Shown here one piece after another: positions 23,880-32,094 of a stretch of DNA of 36,674 bases. This DNA is from Clostridia bacterium (GTDB taxonomy: Bacteria > Bacillota > Clostridia > TANB77 > CAG-508). The position numbers were made by a program, and so were the translations under genes. Location: contig JAAWEC010000063.1 in NCBI GenBank assembly GCA_022794095.1, positions 1-36,674 on the forward strand, given 5' to 3'. Positions within the stretch are counted from its first letter, which is position 1. Each line of letters opens with the position of its first letter. The notes under the pieces were generated by a model. The model was not told where the DNA came from. It worked only from the letters and a program-made list of their open reading frames with translations, and did no database searches.

Positions 23880-26401
23880 TATTTTCAGTTTTATTGTTAT
23901 TTGAATTTGTATTACTATTTGAACTATTAGTATTTATATTAGAGTTACTAATAATACTGTTGTTATTACTATTAGTATTTGTATTATTTGTTTCAGTTTT
24001 GTTTGTGTTTGTTATATTGTTATTTGTATTATTGTTTGTATTTATGTTTGTATTTGTATTTGTTTTATTATCATTATTAATAATAGTATTATTTATATTA
24101 TTGTTGATATTATTATTTTTTGGTGACTGTTGCTGAACAATTTGTTGTGGGTCTTCTACATCAATATCATGTGTAATTCCTTGTATTGTTTCATTCGATT
24201 TATTTTGTGTAGTATGATTTGTATTTTGTTTTACTTCTGTACCAGAATGTTCATTACATAAATTAGGAATAGTATTCTTTAAAAAATATTCTATATAAGT
24301 ATTAGGACAACCGGTTTGTAGCTCGTTTTCCAGTTTTAGCACATATTGTACAACTTGAAATAGAATTTGGCTTTTCAAACTTTCTACTATTTAAACCTGT
24401 ATGTATTCTTGACATTACATTAGCCCATAATAATCCAGCTGGGTTTTTTTTGTTATATTCAATAGATTCATTTATATCAAATCCATACCAAGTAACAGCT
24501 GTATAGTATGGTGTAAATCCACAAAGCCATCTATCATAATTTTCATCAGTTGTACCTGTTTTGGCTGCAACATCTACTCCGGAAATTTTACAATAAGTTG
24601 CCGTTCCATTGCTACCTATTACTGGTTGAGTTAACATTTCTTTTACAATGTAAGCTACTTCTTTGGATACTACTTTTCGCTTTTCTTGTGATGTTTTTAT
24701 AATTGTTTTACATAATTTATTTTCTATTTTTGAATAAAAAGTTGGTTCTATATATTCTCCGTCATTTGCAATTGTACTATATGCTGCAGCCATTTCTAAT
24801 GGACTAATTCCTTGTTGCAAACCTCCCAAAGATAAAACTAAGGTTTCATCTTTTTCTGTAAGTGTTGTAATTCCCATTTTTTCTAAATATTGAATAGAAT
24901 TTTTTGGCTTTAATTGCTCCATTATTTCTACAAATGGTATATTTTGAGATGATTCAACAGCTCTTCTTACAGTTATTTCTCCTAGTTCATGATTGTAATC
25001 TGTTGGATGGTATCCATCTGCAAAATCTCTTTGAGTATCATCATAAATTGAAGCTGATGTAATTATTTTTTTATCAATTGCAGGTATTAATACTGACAAT
25101 GGCTTTATTGATGAACCTGTTTGACGAATACTTTGTGTTGCTCTGTTTAGTGGTCTTGCTTTTGTTTTTTTCCCTAATCCACCTGTACAACTTACAACAT
25201 AACCTGTTTTGTGGTCTATAATAATCATTGCAGCTTGTGAAAAGTCACCATTGTTATTTTTAGATGGTATTTTGTATTTTGATTTTTCAAATTCTGCTTC
25301 TGTTTTTTCTTGCACTTTAGTGTCTTGTGTACTATATATAGTTAGTCCAGCCATATTAATATAATTTTCAGCAAAACTTTCAGATATGTTATATTTTTTA
25401 CTAATATCTTTTACTATTTCTAGTATCAAAGCATCTGTATGATAAGAATATATTGCTTCTTCAGATTTTATTTCTCCTTTTTTAAAGTTTAGTCCTTTAT
25501 CAATGTTAGCTATTGCATTATTATAGTTTTCTTCGTTAATGTAGTTTAGCTCTAGCATTTTACTAAGAACTGTTTTTGTTCTTTTATTAATTTTTTCAGT
25601 ATTTTCTTTATTTTCAAAAGGATTGTATGAATTAGGAGAATGATTAATTCCTGCTAAGTAAGCACATTCTTCTAAACTTAAACCTTCAACAGATTTATTA
25701 AAATAATATTGACTAGCAGTTTCTATACCATACATATTAGGTCCTACATAAATTAAATTCAAATATTCTTCCAATATTTTATCTTTAGAAAGACATGTTT
25801 CTAACTGCCATGCTTTAAACCACTCATTGACTTTTCTTGTAATACTATCTGTTGTGTCTCCTGTTAAGTTTTTAACTAATTGTTGCGTAATAGTACTTCC
25901 ACCATAAGAGGATTTACCAAAATGTGTTACATAAGATATAATAGCACCACCTGTTCTTTTTATATCAATTCCTCCATGTGAATAAAAGCGTTCATCTTCA
26001 ATAGCAACATATGCATTTTTTAGATTATCGGGAATATTATCAGCTTGCACTATTAGGTTCTTTTTTTCACAACCTAATGTTGCAATTTTATTACCATCTA
26101 TATCAACAACAATAGAATTTTCATTTGCAAACATTTCTTTAGCAAGCATTTTCCAACGATTAGCAGAAATCCCAATGTTTATTCCAGTAACAATAATAAT
26201 TATCAAGAAAGCAACTAATAAGAATCTTTTTAATTTTCTTTTAGAATTTTTCTTTTTCCCTTTTACATTATTACTTTTTTTATTACTTTTTTTCTTGGCT
26301 TCATTTTTTTCTGAAGATTTTTTATTTTTTTGAAAGGCTTTTGGTGTATATTCTTCTTCATCTTGATTTGTTTTGCCCTTCTTTACTTTTTTATGTAGCA
26401 A
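23869..26401 (-). CDS. Class A penicillin-binding protein (PBP1A-like), via a CGG +1 shift
   Basis: A bifunctional peptidoglycan synthase. After a lysine-rich cytoplasmic tail and one membrane helix (about residues 58-78) comes the glycosyltransferase domain with IEDERFYSHGGID (about 137-149), GGSTITQQLVKNL and WQLE. The transpeptidase domain has TGSSIKPLS (SxxK), SSQN (SxN) and AAKTGTT (KTG). TTG 26401 is the start, with AAAGGA 12 nt upstream. At codon 697 the frame reads AAC CGG T, and the zero frame ends three codons later. Skipping C24313 gives ATNGCPNTYIEYF, the normal continuation in clostridial PBP1A. A long Asn/Thr/Ser-rich tail follows to 23869 (about 843 aa). Confidence 0.92.
24310..24313 (-). 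promoter_or_regulatory. CGG-T +1 frameshift site in the PBP1A gene
   Basis: Codons AAC CGG T. Skipping C24313 reads GGT (Gly697) and joins KTGKRATN to GCPNTYIEYF and the 147-residue tail. Confidence 0.83.
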
Positions 26402-26470
26402 TTAAAATCACATTCCTTTCTAGCTTCTTTCTTTTAATAACACTTTTTTATTAATACTTTACCTTCATTT

Positions 26471-26508
26471 TGAATATATTTTTATATTTTTTCTTAAAAA
26501 TATATTCA
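26471..26508. repeat. 13-bp inverted repeat between PBP1A and GH30 genes
   Basis: TGAATATATTTTT (26471-26483) and AAAAATATATTCA (26496-26508) are perfect inverted copies around a 12-bp centre, in the 138-bp divergent region. Confidence 0.65.
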
Positions 26509-26509
26509 T

Positions 26510-26518
26510 AGTATAACA
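26510..26518 (-). promoter_or_regulatory. Extended -10 promoter candidate for PBP1A
   Basis: The minus strand reads TGTTATACT (TGnTATAnT type). The predicted leader contains the 13-bp inverted repeat. Confidence 0.45.
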
Positions 26519-26539
26519 TAAATAGCATAAAATAAAAAT

Positions 26540-27863
26540 ATGGAAATTGAAAAAATAGAAACCAATTTAAAAAGAAATTTGCGACTTCATTCTTCTAAAA
26601 TAAAACTTGTACCTAATAGTAAAAAAATAGAAAACTTAATTATTAGAGTTGAACCTGATATTACTTTTCAAGAAATATTAGGTTTTGGAGGAGCATTAAC
26701 AGAAAGTGCTTGTTATGTTTTAAGTACTATAAAAAAGGATATTTCAGAAAGAATTTTAGATGAATATTTTTCAAAAGATAAATTAAATTATCAATTTACT
26801 AGAATTTCTATTGGTAGTTGTGACTTCTCCTTAGATAGCTATTCTTATTCTTATGAGAATGATTTATCTGACTTTAATATTGACCGAGACTTAAAATATG
26901 TCATTCCAATTATTAAAGCTGCTCAAAATCGAAATAACAACCTACAAATTATTTCTTCTCCATGGTCACCTCCAAAATTTATGAAAGATAATAATAATTT
27001 GATTATGGGTGGTAAATTATTATCTAAATATAAGAAATTATGGGCTAATTATTTAGTTAAATATGTTCTTAGTTATAAAAGTTATGGTATACCTATTCAA
27101 TATATGACAATTCAAAATGAACCAAATGCTAAACAATTATGGGAATCTTGTTTGTATTCAGCAACAGAAGAAGCAGATTTACTAAAAAACTACCTATTCC
27201 CTATTTTTAAAGAACATAAGTTAAACACTAAATTTCTTATATGGGACCATAATAAAGATGTTATTTTAGAAAGATGTTTAGAAACTTTAATTGATAATAA
27301 TTGCTTAGATTATGCTAGTGGTATTGCTTTTCATTGGTATACTGGTGGGCATTTTGAAAGTCTTAGTAGATTAAATAATTTATTTCCAAAACACCTTTTA
27401 TTTCATACAGAAGGTTGTACTGGTTATTCTCATTTTAATCCACAAGATGAACTTTTTAATTGTGAAATGTATGCTAGTGAAATAATGGAAGATTTTAATC
27501 ATGGTGTAAATGCCTTTATTGACTGGAATATTGTTTTAAATTTTAAACGGTGGTCCAAATCATACTAAAAATTATTGTAATAGTCCTATTATGATGGATA
27601 AGAAAAATATTAATTACATTAAAACACCTACTTTCTATTACATTTCTCATTTTGCCAAATATATTAAACCTGGTAGCAGACGAATTTTTTTCCATAAATT
27701 TTCTGAAAAAATTTCTGTATCTGCCTTTAAAAATCCAGATAAAAGTGTTATTATAATATTGCTAAATAAAACAGATAAAAATGTAGAATATAATTTGTGT
27801 TATAAAGATTTTGTTTTACATGATAACTTAGATAGCCATGCAATTGTAACATTTGTAATATAA
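26540..27863 (+). CDS. GH30-family glycosidase, via a CGG +1 shift
   Basis: A glycoside hydrolase family 30 (glucosylceramidase-like) enzyme of about 440 aa with no signal peptide, so probably cytoplasmic. Family motifs: GFGGALTESA (about residues 50-59), RISIGSCDFS, SSPWSPPKFMKD (about 139-150), the acid/base Glu194 in TIQNEPNA, FHWYTGGHF, and the nucleophile Glu291 in FHTEGC. After DWNIVLNFK (codon 336) the frame reads AAA CGG T, and the zero frame stops six codons on. Skipping C27548 gives GGPNHTKNYCNSPI, the conserved GH30 block (GGPNH), and then the beta-domain to 27863. The ATG at 26540 has no visible Shine-Dalgarno site. Confidence 0.9.
27548..27551 (+). promoter_or_regulatory. CGG-T +1 frameshift site in the GH30 gene
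   Basis: Codons AAA CGG T. Skipping C27548 reads GGT GGT CCA AAT CAT, the conserved Gly-Gly-Pro-Asn-His of GH30 enzymes. Confidence 0.85.
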
Positions 27864-27911
27864 TTATTAATTTATAATACTTGTGATTTTTAATATAGGA
27901 GGTATTTGCAA

Positions 27912-28895
27912 ATGATAAAACCTGATGATAATCCAGAATTTTTAAATTCTTTTTTGGACTATTCTATTACCATTTTAAATAAGTCTTCTAATAGTATCAA
28001 AGAATATAATTATGATTTGACTATGTTTCTAAGGTTTATCAAGATACATTTTCATTTGACAGATGAAACAGATTTAAAAGTTATTTCTATTAATGATATG
28101 ACAATTGATACTATAAAAAAGATTACCTTAAATGATATTCATGCTTTTATTTCATATCTAACACGTGAATATCATAGTAAAGCTACTACTAGAGCTAGAA
28201 AAGTTTCAACAATAAGGATATTTTTTAAGTATTTAACTAGAAATGCTAAATTACTTGATACAAACCCAGCCCAAGATTTGGAAACTCCAAAATTAGATAA
28301 AAGATTACCTAAATACCTTTCTTTAGAAGATAGTAAAAAATTATTAGATATAACTTCTAATGAAGATAACAGGAATTGTGATAGAGACTATGCTATAATT
28401 ACTCTATTCTTAAATTGTGGAATGCGTCTTTCTGAATTGGTTGGTATCAATATCCAAGATATTGATTTTAGTGAGTGTAAATTAAATGTAATAGGAAAAG
28501 GTAATAAGGAGAGAACTATATATTTAAATAAAGCTTGTATGAAAGCAATTGCTAACTATTTAGAAGTTAGACCTAAAGAGGGTGTTAAACATGATAGCAA
28601 ATTTTCTGATAAAGCTCTTTTCTTAAGTGAACGAAAAGTACGAATTAGTAACCGTACAGTAGAAAATATAGTTTCTAATCAACTAAGAGCTGCTGGTCTT
28701 GATACTAAAAAATATTCAGTTCATAAGTTAAGACACACAGCAGCAACTTTGATGTATCAATATGGACAAGTTGATATTAGGGCTCTTCAAGAACTTTTAG
28801 GACATGAAAGTATTGCTACTACTGAAATTTATACACATGTTAGTAATGAACAAGTTCGTAATGCTGTTGAAAGTAACCCTTTAGCTGATGTGTAA
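27912..28895 (+). CDS. Tyrosine recombinase, XerC/XerD-like
   Basis: A 327-aa site-specific recombinase, probably of the chromosome dimer-resolution kind. The N-terminal SAM-like domain (about residues 1-100) carries SYLTREYHSKATTRARKVST. The catalytic domain has Arg in LNCGMRLSELVGI, Lys in GKGNKERTIYL, His-x-x-Arg in HKLRHTAATLMYQ, His in LGHESIATT and the nucleophile Tyr in EIYTHV. The length is slightly above the usual 300. The ATG at 27912 is chosen because AGGAGG lies 9 nt upstream. It is a chromosomal-type gene, not attached to any phage or island visible here. A terminator follows. Confidence 0.93.
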   Translation: MIKPDDNPEFLNSFLDYSITILNKSSNSIKEYNYDLTMFLRFIKIHFHLTDETDLKVISINDMTIDTIKKITLNDIHAFISYLTREYHSKATTRARKVSTIRIFFKYLTRNAKLLDTNPAQDLETPKLDKRLPKYLSLEDSKKLLDITSNEDNRNCDRDYAIITLFLNCGMRLSELVGINIQDIDFSECKLNVIGKGNKERTIYLNKACMKAIANYLEVRPKEGVKHDSKFSDKALFLSERKVRISNRTVENIVSNQLRAAGLDTKKYSVHKLRHTAATLMYQYGQVDIRALQELLGHESIATTEIYTHVSNEQVRNAVESNPLADV

Positions 28896-28918
28896 GAAAT
28901 TTGAAATTAAACAATATG

Positions 28919-28970
28919 AGAAGTATGAAAAATTTTACAAATGTCAAAAATTTTATCATGCTTCTTTTGT
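28919..28970 (+). terminator. Terminator of the tyrosine recombinase gene
   Basis: AGAAGTATGA (28919-28928) pairs with TCATGCTTCT (28956-28965, one G-T pair), extended by AAAATTTT on both sides, then TTTGTTG. Confidence 0.8.
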
Positions 28971-29006
28971 TGTATAGGAAAATCGAAGATTTCCCTATAA
29001 CATCAA
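28969..29006. repeat. Palindromic repeat flanking the LysM gene, left copy
   Basis: A 38-bp element GTTGTATAGGAAAATC, GAA, GATTTCCCTATA, ACATCAA that folds into a 12-bp hairpin. It is an inverted near-copy of 29473-29509. Confidence 0.8.
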
Positions 29007-29011
29007 TATAT

Positions 29012-29317
29012 TTATATATTATAATATGGTATAACTATTTTTTGACCTATTTCTAATTTTCCATCTTCTATATTATTTATTTTTTTTATTTCATAAACTA
29101 CTTCTCTTATGTCTTTATTTTTATAGTATTCATTTGTATTTGTTTGCTCTTCAGCAACTGACCATAGAGTATCTCCATCTAAAATATAATTTTCTTTATA
29201 AGCTACTTCTGTTTTAGAATAGGTATTTGTCATTCCTAATAAAATAAGAAATATTAAAGCTACTAAAATGATTACACTCCTTATAAATTTAGTTTTGTTT
29301 ACTATTGTTATTTTCAT
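29012..29317 (-). CDS. LysM-domain membrane protein, YneA-like
   Basis: A 101-aa protein with a short basic N-terminus, one membrane helix (about residues 14-31) and a C-terminal LysM domain (about 45-98: NYILDGDTLWSVAEEQ to KLEIGQKIVIPY). Size and layout match YneA, the SOS-induced cell-division inhibitor of Firmicutes. ATG 29317 is the start (AAGGAG 9 nt upstream); the frame runs further up through the promoter to 29401. The promoter is a perfect consensus and overlaps several CGAAC/GTTCG half-sites like LexA boxes, which supports SOS control. lexA itself is not in the window. The gene is bracketed by inverted palindromic repeats. Confidence 0.75.
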   Translation of the reverse strand: MKITIVNKTKFIRSVIILVALIFLILLGMTNTYSKTEVAYKENYILDGDTLWSVAEEQTNTNEYYKNKDIREVVYEIKKINNIEDGKLEIGQKIVIPYYNI

Positions 29318-29332
29318 AAAAATCATCTCCTT

Positions 29333-29413
29333 AGAATTTTTGTTCGTTCTTATGAGATGATTATACACGAACATTTTTTCTTTGTCAATACTTTTTTTCA
29401 AAAAAATGTTCGT
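29333..29413 (-). promoter_or_regulatory. Consensus promoter with LexA-like half-sites, LysM gene
   Basis: TTGACA (complement of 29383-29388), a 17-bp spacer, TATAAT (complement of 29360-29365). ACGAACATTTTTT (29367-29379) and AAAAAATGTTCGT (29401-29413) are exact inverted copies. AGAAT-TTTT-GTTCG (29333-29346) resembles a CGAAC-N4-GTTCG box. Confidence 0.65.
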
Positions 29414-29472
29414 TTTTTTGAAGTTGCATTTTATTTAAGAATATTTGCTTTCATAAACATCTATTAAATGCG

Positions 29473-29509
29473 TTGATGTTATAAGGAAATCTCCGATTTT
29501 CTATACAAC
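29473..29509. repeat. Palindromic repeat flanking the LysM gene, right copy
   Basis: A 37-bp inverted near-copy of 28969-29006 (three differences including a 1-bp gap). Confidence 0.8.
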
Positions 29510-29511
29510 AA

Positions 29512-29547
29512 AAAAACATGTAGGTAACAAAACCTAAACATGTTTTT
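29512..29547 (-). terminator. Terminator of the pilin-like gene
   Basis: AAAAACATGT (29512-29521) with ACATGTTTTT (29538-29547), and AGGT with ACCT inside. On the minus strand TTTTTTGTTG follows. Confidence 0.85.
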
Positions 29548-29551
29548 ATTT

Positions 29552-31240
29552 TTATTTTGGAAAATAATTGATTACAATTTTCGCATTTTCTATTGTTTGA
29601 TTAGCAGATGTATATTGGTCACAACACAATGTTATAACATCACCTTTTTTTAATTCTTTTATACAATTTTCATCATTTGCTGTTTTTCCACCACTTCCAC
29701 CTTTTCCATTTCCACATAAAAAGTCACCATTTTTATATAACCAAATTCCTTTATATTCTTTTGAATCATTATTGCTTATTGCATAATATGCATAAATGTC
29801 TGCATAACAATCTTCTGGTATAGTAATTTCTGCTAATTTTACCGAAGTTCCATGTTGTACTACGATGCCTTCAACATGTTCAGATAATGTTTTCATTGTA
29901 GTTTTGTTTTCTAATGTTGTAACTTTTGCATATAATTCATTTATTCTTTCATTTAATGTTTTACTATCTGATTTTTCTTCTATTTCTAATTCTGTTAATG
30001 GCATATAATAAATTTCAAGATGGCTTGAATTAAGATTTTTTGTGCCTCCTGTATATTGGGAAACATATAAATCTATTATATCTCCTTTTTTTAATTCTTT
30101 TGTTAAGCTTACACTATCAAAAGCTAATCCTCCACGCCCTCCTTTTCCTTTATTAACTAAAATTTCTCCATTTTTATATACCCAAATTCCTGTATATTCA
30201 CTTGAGTCATTATTGATAATATCATAATAAGCATAAATATCTGCATAGCAATCCTCTGGTATTGTTATTGTTGAAACTTTTGTCAATGTTTCTGTTGGAA
30301 TACTTTTGTCTTTTTCATACTTAACTAAATTTTTAACATTTGTTTTATTTTCTAATTTTAATACTTTATTTTCTAAATTTTCTATTCTTTCAATTTTAGG
30401 TTTTTTATCTAAATTAGGTTCAGGCTCTACTTCATTAGTAGAAAAATAGTTAATTTGTAGTATAGCTGAAGTAATAGAAGCTTCTACACTAATCCATTGA
30501 GAAGCTTCTAAATAAATTATATCTCCCTTCTCTACTTTTCTTGTACAACTAATTGATGCTTGTATCTCTGTACCTTTTCCACCTTTTCCATTTCCAGCTA
30601 TCTCAGTATTATTTTGAATAATTCTTATTCCCTTATACGCTTCTATATTATTATTTACCATATTATAATTTCCATATATATCTGCATAACCAGATTCTTC
30701 TATCGTTATTGATATAATTGGTTTCCATATGGCTTTTTCAATCTTTATATTACTAACAGTTTCTGTTTTTGATTTCATTGTTGTTTTATTTTCCAAAGTT
30801 GCGACTTTTTTTTCTAATTGTTCTAATTTTGCATAATCTTCTTCCAATTCTTCATCTTTATAAGGACCTTCTATTTTACTTGTATCATAAAGGAAATATT
30901 TATTTTTTGTTTCAGTAAAAACTATTATTAATGTAGTTTCATTTTCCAAATTACTTACTATTGCATTTGCATTTAGTTTATCAAGTTCTTTTTGAAGTTC
31001 ATTTGCCTTTATTGATAAATTTTCTTGATTAACTAATTTTTCAGATTTAATATTATTATGAGCTAATATAATTTGTTCTTTTTCTTCTGATATTATAGTT
31101 TGTATTTTACTTTGACTAGCCTTATTTAAAATTCCATTTTCTCCTGTAAGCATTGCTAAAGTTATTCCTGCTAATATTAATAAAATTATAATTGTAATTA
31201 CTAATGCAATTAATGTAATACCTTTTTCGATATTTTTCAT
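29552..31240 (-). CDS. Pilin-like surface protein with three repeated domains
   Basis: A 562-aa protein whose N-terminus (EKGITLIALVITIIILLILA) is a type IV pilin/pseudopilin-like prepilin signal: Gly followed by a hydrophobic helix (residues 7-30). After a helical stretch come three homologous beta-rich domains, at about residues 165-268, 305-410 and 460-562. Each carries a variant of YADIYAYY, a GIW(V/L)YKNG strand, a glycine turn (GKGGxGG) and KKGDIIxLxxSQY. Each is preceded by a short coiled coil with the recurring LENKTTMK. ATG 31240 follows AGGAGG by 11 nt. No assembly ATPase or peptidase gene is nearby. It may be a cell-surface adhesin; no function is assigned. Confidence 0.75.
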   Translation of the reverse strand: MKNIEKGITLIALVITIIILLILAGITLAMLTGENGILNKASQSKIQTIISEEKEQIILAHNNIKSEKLVNQENLSIKANELQKELDKLNANAIVSNLENETTLIIVFTETKNKYFLYDTSKIEGPYKDEELEEDYAKLEQLEKKVATLENKTTMKSKTETVSNIKIEKAIWKPIISITIEESGYADIYGNYNMVNNNIEAYKGIRIIQNNTEIAGNGKGGKGTEIQASISCTRKVEKGDIIYLEASQWISVEASITSAILQINYFSTNEVEPEPNLDKKPKIERIENLENKVLKLENKTNVKNLVKYEKDKSIPTETLTKVSTITIPEDCYADIYAYYDIINNDSSEYTGIWVYKNGEILVNKGKGGRGGLAFDSVSLTKELKKGDIIDLYVSQYTGGTKNLNSSHLEIYYMPLTELEIEEKSDSKTLNERINELYAKVTTLENKTTMKTLSEHVEGIVVQHGTSVKLAEITIPEDCYADIYAYYAISNNDSKEYKGIWLYKNGDFLCGNGKGGSGGKTANDENCIKELKKGDVITLCCDQYTSANQTIENAKIVINYFPK

Positions 31241-31379
31241 TATAAAACAATCCTCCTAATCTTTTGTATAAGCTCCGTTTTATTATTTACTTTTAAATAA
31301 ATAGTATACATTTTAAATATACTATAAGTTTTTATTTTTTGCAATAGTCTTATAAAACTATTAACATAATTTTTACAAA

Positions 31380-31959
31380 TTAAAGCAATATAGGACTTAT
31401 TTGCTCCCCATCTAAAGCATATTCTATGGTTTTTATAATGTACTCTACATCAAAAACAATTGACCTTGGTTTTGTAATTGGATTATCTTGCCTAAATGGC
31501 ACAAAATAATAATTTCTTCTATTTAGCAATCTACCTAAGTTCTCAGCATTTCCACTTAGTCCATTATTAGTAGATGGTGCAATTACTAAAGGAAAACCAT
31601 TTCTTAAGTGTGATTTTGCTGCCATTGTAGCTGGTGTATCTATAATATCACATGCTAATTTTGACATGGTATTTCCGAGAACATGGTGCAATTACCATTA
31701 TATCTGTTAATTTTTTAGGACCAATTGGTTCACTATCTGGTATTGTATGGATAATTTCTTTGCCAGTTATGTTCTCTATTTCATCTATAAAATCTTTTGC
31801 CTTTCCAAATTTTGTATCTAATGAATAAGCATTATATGACATGATTGGTACTATTTGAGCACCTCTTTTTATTAACTCTTTCATTTTAGGAATAGTTTTA
31901 CTAAATGTACAAAAAGAGCCTGTAAGTACAAATCCTATTTTTTTACCTTTTACTTCCAA
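31380..31959 (-). CDS. spoVFB: Dipicolinate synthase subunit B, via a CGG +1 shift
   Basis: The flavoprotein subunit of dipicolinate synthase, which makes the calcium chelator of the spore core in the mother cell. About 192 aa, beginning at TTG 31959, about 9 nt after AAAGGAGG; an ATG at 31980 lies upstream of that site. N-terminal Rossmann-like flavoprotein fold: GKKIGFVLTGSFCTF, then IVPIMSYNAY and ITGKEIIHTIPDSEPIGPK. At LTDIMVIAPCS the frame reads TCT CGG A and the zero frame ends eight codons later. Skipping C31677 gives GNTMSKLACDIIDTPATMAA, the conserved UbiX/SpoVFB-type segment, to 31380. The partner spoVFA is not adjacent, unlike in Bacillus. Confidence 0.92.
31674..31677 (-). promoter_or_regulatory. 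CGG-A +1 frameshift site in spoVFB
   Basis: Codons TCT CGG A. Skipping C31677 reads GGA AAT ACC ATG, giving the conserved PCSGNTMSKLA. Confidence 0.85.
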
Positions 31960-32044
31960 AACATCTATACCTCCTTTCATAATTATATTTATATATAATA
32001 TGAAATTATGTAAATTTTGAAATCTATTTTATATATATTTTTTT

Positions 32045-32060
32045 AGTTCATACATATTAC
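32045..32060 (+). promoter_or_regulatory. Possible sigma-E -10 element of spoVB
   Basis: CATACATATT at 32049-32058 resembles the sigma-E -10 consensus (CATACA-T). The -35 region is only A/T-rich, so support is weak. Confidence 0.3.
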
Positions 32061-32094
32061 TCCAAAAAACTCAATAAAATTAATTGGTGATATT

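Noticed and set aside
23880-24130. Possible CRISPR or tandem repeat array
   Set aside because: The repetition is of AAT/ACT-type codons in a low-complexity protein tail, with no fixed-length repeat and spacer pattern.
23840-24136. A leucine/valine-rich plus-strand open frame
   Set aside because: It is the shadow of the Asn/Thr-rich tail of PBP1A on the other strand.
23869-24378. A separate Asn-rich secreted protein gene starting at 24378
   Set aside because: It lacks a ribosome-binding site and signal peptide; its sequence continues PBP1A in the +1 frame (GCPNTYIEYF).
31380-31691. A separate small flavoprotein gene starting at 31691
   Set aside because: It is the C-terminal half of SpoVFB, continuous with the upstream frame through the CGG site, and has no start signals of its own.
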